From: Chitinophaga parva
GTDB lineage: Bacteria > Bacteroidota > Bacteroidia > Chitinophagales > Chitinophagaceae
DNA: 64,000 nt
Direction of reading: 5' to 3'
Assembly: GCF_003071345.1 (NCBI RefSeq)
Contig: NZ_QCYK01000004.1
Coordinates: 124,001-188,000, forward strand
In this document: positions 59,614 through 64,000 of the stretch, piece after piece
How positions within the stretch are numbered: the first letter of the stretch is position 1
Layout: every line of letters starts with the position of its first letter
Notes under the pieces: model-generated
What the model saw: only the letters and a program-made list of their open reading frames with translations
The model's database searches: none
What the model was told of the DNA's origin: nothing
Program-made: the position numbers and the translations under genes

Positions 59614-60453
59614 ATGGAAGCGGAGATCAAAACCATCTACCAATCACCAATCTGCACAGTACAAAACTTCCTGTGCCAGTGTAAAGAATGTACCACCTCC
59701 GGGGTGGAACAAACAGGACACTTCTCCATGGCCTACATTCGCAAGGGCAGCTTCGGCTTTAAAGTCTACAGAAACGAACTGGAGGCCTACAGCGGTCTCT
59801 TTCTTATTTGTAAACCGGGATTCGACCACCGCGTACGGCATATCCATGACGTCCCCGATCAATGCACCATCTTCTCATTTGCAGCAAACAGCGTGGCCAC
59901 ATTAACACAACACGGGTCTACGCTGGATTGGTTCTTCCGGGACCCCGACATACACGCTATCCTCGTCAAAGCCACGCCGGAAATGGAGCTCATGCACCAG
60001 TTGATTTTTAACGAACTGCACAAGCCGCGCCAGCAGCACCTGTGGCTGGAACAAATGATGACAGAATTATTCTTAAAGATTATCTCCGCAGAAGATGAAC
60101 GGCGGCTCTTCCCCAGCTTAAGTAACAAACAGAAAATTCATTACCTGCCAGCTATTGAAACCATCAAAACATTTATGTACGACAATTACGCTACAAACGT
60201 AAAGTTGTCAGAACTGGCTGCTATGGCGCATATGAGCCCTTTTCATTTCAGCCGCTTATTTAAGAAAATGACCACGGCGGCTCCTTATGAATATTTAACC
60301 CATATCCGTTTAAAACAAGCGCAGTTACAATTGATGTACTCCCGAAACACGGTCACAGACATTGCTTTTTCTACCGGCTTTAATAGTCTTGAACACTTTT
60401 CTGCATCTTACAAAAAGCACTATGGAAAGTCACCCCTGGCAACACGCTCCTGA
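59614..60453 (+). CDS. AraC-family regulator
   Basis: 279 aa. N-terminal effector part (about 15-150, with a small Cys cluster CQCKEC) and C-terminal HTH pair: KLSELAAMAHMSPFHFSRLFKKM and VTDIAFSTGFNSLEHFSASYKKH. Downstream genes on the same strand are a DinB-like and a DUF1330 protein, separated by a promoter-like element. Target unknown. Confidence 0.9.
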   Translation: MEAEIKTIYQSPICTVQNFLCQCKECTTSGVEQTGHFSMAYIRKGSFGFKVYRNELEAYSGLFLICKPGFDHRVRHIHDVPDQCTIFSFAANSVATLTQHGSTLDWFFRDPDIHAILVKATPEMELMHQLIFNELHKPRQQHLWLEQMMTELFLKIISAEDERRLFPSLSNKQKIHYLPAIETIKTFMYDNYATNVKLSELAAMAHMSPFHFSRLFKKMTTAAPYEYLTHIRLKQAQLQLMYSRNTVTDIAFSTGFNSLEHFSASYKKHYGKSPLATRS

Positions 60454-60493
60454 AATGAGCAAGATATCTTAAACATCCCCTTTTCATGCTGGC

Positions 60494-60501
60494 TACCTTT
60501 G
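60494..60501 (+). promoter_or_regulatory. Candidate -7 promoter element of the DinB-like gene
   Basis: TACCTTTG fits TAnnTTTG and lies 19 bp before the ATG at 60521. No clear -33 element. Confidence 0.5.
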
Positions 60502-60520
60502 GATCATCAAATTGTTCATC

Positions 60521-60910
60521 ATGAAAAATGCACTATTGCCTACCCTGGAAAATGCCAGGAAGTATACGCTGGAAGTGGCCGAGGCCATGCCTGCGGAACA
60601 GTATCACTTTAAGCCTGCCAATGGCATCTGGTCCTTTGCGGAGTTACTGCACCACATTGGTTACGGCATCTTTTGGTGGGAGGAAAATTTTATGCGACAA
60701 CAGGAAGGGGAGTGGGCCCCGCCCGCGGCCACTACTACCAAAAAGGCCACCATCGCTTACCTGAAACAAGCTTTTGATCACCTGGAAAACAGCCCGGGTG
60801 AAAATGAGCAAGGCTTTCATGCCACTATAGACCACATCACGCATCACCGCGGCCAGGCTACTATCTACCTGCGTTGCCAGGGTATTGAACCACCTACTTA
60901 TATTTATTGA
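60521..60910 (+). CDS. DinB-family protein
   Basis: 129 aa from ATG at 60521. A four-helix metal-binding fold is suggested by ELLHHIGYGIFWWEENFM and ATIDHITHHRGQATIYLR, which carry the usual His ligands. Family members are thiol-dependent transferases or damage-linked enzymes of unknown substrate. The stop overlaps the next gene's upstream region closely (2-bp gap to ATG), so they form an operon. Confidence 0.85.
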   Translation: MKNALLPTLENARKYTLEVAEAMPAEQYHFKPANGIWSFAELLHHIGYGIFWWEENFMRQQEGEWAPPAATTTKKATIAYLKQAFDHLENSPGENEQGFHATIDHITHHRGQATIYLRCQGIEPPTYIY

Positions 60911-60912
60911 TC

Positions 60913-61200
60913 ATGCCTGTCTATTATGTAAACAGCTACGATATTACAGATCCCGCTGAATACGCCCATTATGGGCCGCCGGTATTGGCTTTGCTGCAAA
61001 AGTACGGCGCGGAGGTACTCGCATCAGACCTGGATGCGATAGGGGTGGAGGGCACACCCATGAAGATGCATGCGATCATCCGCTTTCCGTCGGAAGCCGC
61101 TGCACTACAGTGTTATAATGATCCGGAATACCAGCCGCTAAAGGAGATCCGCTGGCGTTCCACGGCAAATGGTAAGATGATATTGGTACATGGAAAATGA
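60913..61200 (+). CDS. DUF1330 family protein
   Basis: 95 aa from ATG at 60913. YYVNSYDITDPAEYAHYGPP, KMHAIIRFPSEAAALQCYNDPEYQPLKEIR is the standard DUF1330 pattern, a small ferredoxin-like (EthD/monooxygenase-like) dimer. Function unknown. Co-transcribed with the DinB-like gene. Confidence 0.9.
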   Translation: MPVYYVNSYDITDPAEYAHYGPPVLALLQKYGAEVLASDLDAIGVEGTPMKMHAIIRFPSEAAALQCYNDPEYQPLKEIRWRSTANGKMILVHGK

Positions 61201-61238
61201 GATAACCCGCCGCCGCCATGGCGGGGTATTAAAATGAT

Positions 61239-61266
61239 AAAGGGCCGCCCGGATGGGTGGCCCTTT
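61239..61266. terminator. Bidirectional terminator before the efflux operon
   Basis: AAAGGGCCGCCC (61239-61250) and GGGTGGCCCTTT (61255-61266), 12 pairs with one G-T, and a GGAT loop. A second hairpin (ACCCGCC/GGCGGGGT) lies just before it. It serves convergent genes. Confidence 0.88.
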
Positions 61267-61288
61267 GTCATGGTGAAGTGCCTGTGGA

Positions 61289-62434
61289 TCATTCTTCATC
61301 CCCGCCATTCTTTACTTTCATCAGCAGGGAATAGGCGCCTTTGGCAACGATATTTTTTCCCGCAAGGGTGGCAGCATCATCGGCCTGTATTTCAAGAAAG
61401 CCGTTTTCACGGCCGCCTGTTTTTACCGGCACCATTTCAAAGGTGTGCTTGTCATGTGCTACAAACACATATTGCTGGCCACCGTTGGCTACCACCGCCG
61501 CTTCGGGGAGTGCCTGTACTTGTTTGTTCTTTGTTTCAATGTCCGCATTCATGAAGGTGCCTGGCAGCAGCGATTTATCATACTGCTCAAAGTGGCAATG
61601 TACCTCCACGCTGCGGTTGTTGCCAACATCCTGGCCAATGAGGATAATGGCGCATTCATATTTTTTGGAAGGATCAGTATTTGTGTAAGCGATGACTTTC
61701 TGCCCCTTGGATAAGCTTGGGATGTCCTTTTCAAAAACGGTAAGCCCCAGGTGAATGTCGGAAGGATCAACGATCTCAAAAAGTACATCCGTGGGGTTTA
61801 CATACTTGCCAATGTTGACATTCACGGCAGTTACAAATCCATTGATGGGAGAGTAGATATTGACGGTACGGCTGATGGTGGAAGGATCCAGTTTCTCTGC
61901 ATTCACGCCAATCAGTTTCAGCTTTTGGGCCAATGCGCTTACCTGGATCTGCTGGCTTTTGTAATCGGCTTCCGCCTGCTCAAACACCTTGTCACTGGCG
62001 GCTTTGCTGCTGTTCAGGTCTTTCTGGCGGATGTAGTCTTTTGCCAGCAGGTCCAGCTTTGTCCTGGCCGTGAGGTAGTCCTGTTGTAGCTGGATGTATT
62101 GCGGATCTTCCATGGTGGCAATCGCCTCGCCTTTTGTAACCTGCATACCGGATAACAGGCGGGTGTCTTTCAGGAACCCACCCAGCGGGAAACTAATGCT
62201 CACCATGTTTTGCGGCGGCACATCGATCTTGCCACTTACATGCAGTGTGTAGGCGATGTTCTTGGGTGCCAGCTGTGTTAACTCAACTGCAGCTGATTGC
62301 AGCTGTGCATCCGTCAACTGGACCAGGTTTTCAGTGGTGGTGTTTTCCCTGGCAGCAGCTGGTTCCTGTTTTTTTGATTTGCAGGCCATAAAGGCAAGGG
62401 TAACGGGAAGAATAAAATATATGAGCTTGTTCAT
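61289..62434 (-). CDS. RND efflux periplasmic adaptor lipoprotein (CusB/HlyD-like)
   Basis: 381 aa. Lipoprotein signal MNKLIYFILPVTLAFMAC with lipidation at Cys18. The membrane-fusion layout follows: barrel-sandwich half (ISFPLGGFLKDTRLLSGMQV), helical hairpin (about 115-190), second lipoyl half (IYSPINGFVTAVNVNIGKYV) and beta-barrel (HLGLTVFEKDIPSLSKGQKV). It links the inner-membrane pump to the outer-membrane channel. It lies 4 bp after the fused pump-channel gene. No metal-binding Met/His cluster was seen, so the substrate is open. Confidence 0.88.
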   Translation of the reverse strand: MNKLIYFILPVTLAFMACKSKKQEPAAARENTTTENLVQLTDAQLQSAAVELTQLAPKNIAYTLHVSGKIDVPPQNMVSISFPLGGFLKDTRLLSGMQVTKGEAIATMEDPQYIQLQQDYLTARTKLDLLAKDYIRQKDLNSSKAASDKVFEQAEADYKSQQIQVSALAQKLKLIGVNAEKLDPSTISRTVNIYSPINGFVTAVNVNIGKYVNPTDVLFEIVDPSDIHLGLTVFEKDIPSLSKGQKVIAYTNTDPSKKYECAIILIGQDVGNNRSVEVHCHFEQYDKSLLPGTFMNADIETKNKQVQALPEAAVVANGGQQYVFVAHDKHTFEMVPVKTGGRENGFLEIQADDAATLAGKNIVAKGAYSLLMKVKNGGDEE

Positions 62435-62438
62435 GTGA

Positions 62439-64000
62439 TTACAGTTTACCGGTTAGCGCGTTGATGTCGATGATAGCCTGGCGATAGTTATTGGATGCGT
62501 CGATGTATTCACTCTGTACGGCAATGGCCTGGTTGACCAGCAGCACCCACTCCAGGTAGTTGATCTCGCCGTGTTCATATTGGTTGGTGGCGGTGGTGAA
62601 TAACACCGTTGCATTGGGTAACCCGCTGTCCCGGTAGTATTGCAGCGCGCCGGCCGCTTTATGGAATTGCTGCAGTGCCGCGCTGTAGGACGCCTGCAAC
62701 GACTGTTTGGCTGCATCATAATTATTGGCGGAGATCTGCTGCTTTACCCTGGAAGCATTGACACGGCCCCGCTGCGCACTGGCAAAGATGGGGATGCCAA
62801 CGCCTGCCTGCACGGATTGAAAGCGTTTACTGCCATCATAATTTTTATCATCAGCGCCTGTGCCGCGGATGGTCATGTTACTATAACCGATCAGCAGGTC
62901 TGGCAGCAGGCGTGATTTTTCCAGGCGGTATTCTGCGGTGGATGATTGTTGTTGCTGGTCCAGTAAACGGAGGTAGGGATTGGAGCTGGTAACGCCACTA
63001 TCCAGGTCTGGCTGTAATAGCGCCACGGAGTTGGAATCCGGGGTAATGGGCTCACTGCTGTTGAGCAACCATTGCAGCCGTATTTGCAAGGCCGCACTGT
63101 CGCTGGTGAGCTGGGCCAGTTGTTGCTGCACCTGGCCCTTTTGCGTAGCTGCAGCGGTTTTTTCTACAATATTGCTTTCGCCTTTATCAAAACGTAGTTG
63201 TGCCTTGGACAGGAAATTACCATACAGGCTATCCACCCCCAGGAGCAGGGTGCGCTTCTGCTCTAACAACAGCAGTTGCAGGTACAGGCCTGCTACCTGT
63301 TTGCGCAGTTCTGTAGCCTTAACCGCTGCTGTATAACTACTTTCTTTCCAGAGTGAGTTCTGCAGCGACTTTTGACGGCTGTACACCGTGGGGAATTTCA
63401 GGGTTTGAGACAGGCCAAACCGGTTGTCGTTGTAGATGCTGTTGATCTGCCCGTAGTCGCCCAGGATCATGGTTTGCGGAATATCTGCAGCGTGCTTGCG
63501 CAGGGCATCCTGGTAAGCAATCGTGAGCTTTTCACTGCGCAGGGAAAGATTATTTTTCACCGCGCTATCCATGGCCGCCTGCAGGGGCACTACCTGTTGG
63601 CTGGATGCCGGGAGGCCTGCCAGCAGGAGCAGTGGCAGTAAAACAAGGGCCGGTTTCATACCCCGTGATTTTTGATGTTTACGTTTTTCAAACAGGTAAA
63701 ACAAAGAAGGTAGTACAAACAAGGTGAGGAAGGTTGCTACTACCAGGCCGCCAATCACTACGGTGGCCAGTGGGCGCTGTACTTCCGCGCCGGCTGATTC
63801 ACTCAGCGCCATTGGCAAGAAGCCCAATGATGCCACGGATGCCGTCATCAACACGGGACGTAGCCTCACTTTGGTGCCTTCCAGGATGATGGTCAATACA
63901 TCGGTTGTACCTTCTTTTGCACGGCGGTTAAATTCCGCGATGAGCACAATGCCATTGAGCACGGCCACTCCAAAGAGCGCAATAAAACCAATGCCGGCAG
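62439..64000 (-). CDS. RND pump (CusA/CzcA-type) fused to a TolC-like channel, C-terminal part
   Basis: The gene runs off the right edge; about 520 codons are visible. The first part is the last RND membrane region (AGIGFIALFGVAVLNGIVLI, RRAKEG, VRLRPVLMTASVASLGFLPM, RPLATVVIGGLVVATF, VLPSLFYLF). After FEKRKHQKSRG the frame continues without a stop into MKPALVLLPLLLLAGLPASS, like a signal peptide (Met codon at 63659), then a TolC-type outer-membrane efflux domain (about 400 aa, two OEP repeats). Pump-channel fusions of this kind are known in Bacteroidota CusA-type proteins. Confidence 0.85.
   Translation of the reverse strand, partial: AGIGFIALFGVAVLNGIVLIAEFNRRAKEGTTDVLTIILEGTKVRLRPVLMTASVASLGFLPMALSESAGAEVQRPLATVVIGGLVVATFLTLFVLPSLFYLFEKRKHQKSRGMKPALVLLPLLLLAGLPASSQQVVPLQAAMDSAVKNNLSLRSEKLTIAYQDALRKHAADIPQTMILGDYGQINSIYNDNRFGLSQTLKFPTVYSRQKSLQNSLWKESSYTAAVKATELRKQVAGLYLQLLLLEQKRTLLLGVDSLYGNFLSKAQLRFDKGESNIVEKTAAATQKGQVQQQLAQLTSDSAALQIRLQWLLNSSEPITPDSNSVALLQPDLDSGVTSSNPYLRLLDQQQQSSTAEYRLEKSRLLPDLLIGYSNMTIRGTGADDKNYDGSKRFQSVQAGVGIPIFASAQRGRVNASRVKQQISANNYDAAKQSLQASYSAALQQFHKAAGALQYYRDSGLPNATVLFTTATNQYEHGEINYLEWVLLVNQAIAVQSEYIDASNNYRQAIIDINALTGKL

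Overview
The window is a piece of a Bacteroidota chromosome, most likely family Chitinophagaceae (Chitinophaga-like; genus not proven). The grounds are TAnnTTTG-type -7 promoter elements, exported proteins whose signal peptides end in A-x-A followed by Gln, a separate OstA-like/LptD envelope set, a CusA-type pump fused to a TolC-type channel, and tandem 'beta-barrel ending in Tyr-Thr-Phe' outer-membrane proteins. It falls into three parts: left chromosomal flank (1-16,684), a complete-looking 39.5 kb prophage (16,685-56,156), and right chromosomal flank (56,157-64,000).

Left flank. On the minus strand are the start of a membrane pyrophosphatase (hppA), the NAD(P)HX repair enzyme Nnr, two tandem paralogous outer-membrane proteins, the antiporter NhaA, and an envelope group (amidase with SPOR-like domain, MlaD/MCE protein, OstA/LptA-like protein). 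LptD diverges from the amidase. plsC and ung follow on the minus strand, then a GH2-malectin glycosidase and tRNA-Arg(TCT) on the plus strand.

Prophage. It is integrated in the 3' end of tRNA-Arg; a 14-bp direct repeat marks attL and attR, and each is followed at the same distance by a near-identical terminator hairpin. The integrase reads inward from attL, with a 59-aa excisionase-like ORF convergent to it. A leftward early operon (about 28.1 to 18.2 kb) carries small coupled ORFs, a 9-residue-repeat protein, a RecB-like nuclease, two proteins ending in SSB-like acidic Pro-Phe tips, a SNF2-type helicase overlapping a VRR-NUC nuclease, a PrimPol-helicase and a MazG-like protein. A divergent control region (28.13-28.28 kb) lies between two small HTH proteins and is dense in palindromes; one of these is repeated exactly inside the rightward HTH gene. 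A secreted-protein gene follows, with an operator-like palindrome that is also present near the integrase. The rightward late operon is a classical long-tailed (siphovirus) HK97-type set: TerS, TerL, portal, gpF-like, protease, capsid, connectors, tail tube, tail chaperones with a -1 frameshift site, tape measure, tail tip, fibres. It ends with three serine-hydrolase-type enzymes, holin-like proteins, a candidate one-piece spanin and a GH25 endolysin. Two small cargo genes under a separate palindromic promoter sit next to attR.

Right flank. An MFS transporter, two AraC regulators, an extended SDR, a DinB-like protein, a DUF1330 protein, and an RND efflux operon (lipoprotein adaptor plus pump-TolC fusion) that runs off the window.

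The most notable items are the shared and intragenic operators, paralogous hydrolases with and without an export signal, export signals on several late-operon proteins, twin SSB-like tips, the candidate u-spanin and the frameshift site. All assignments are from reading sequence and translations; no database search was run.
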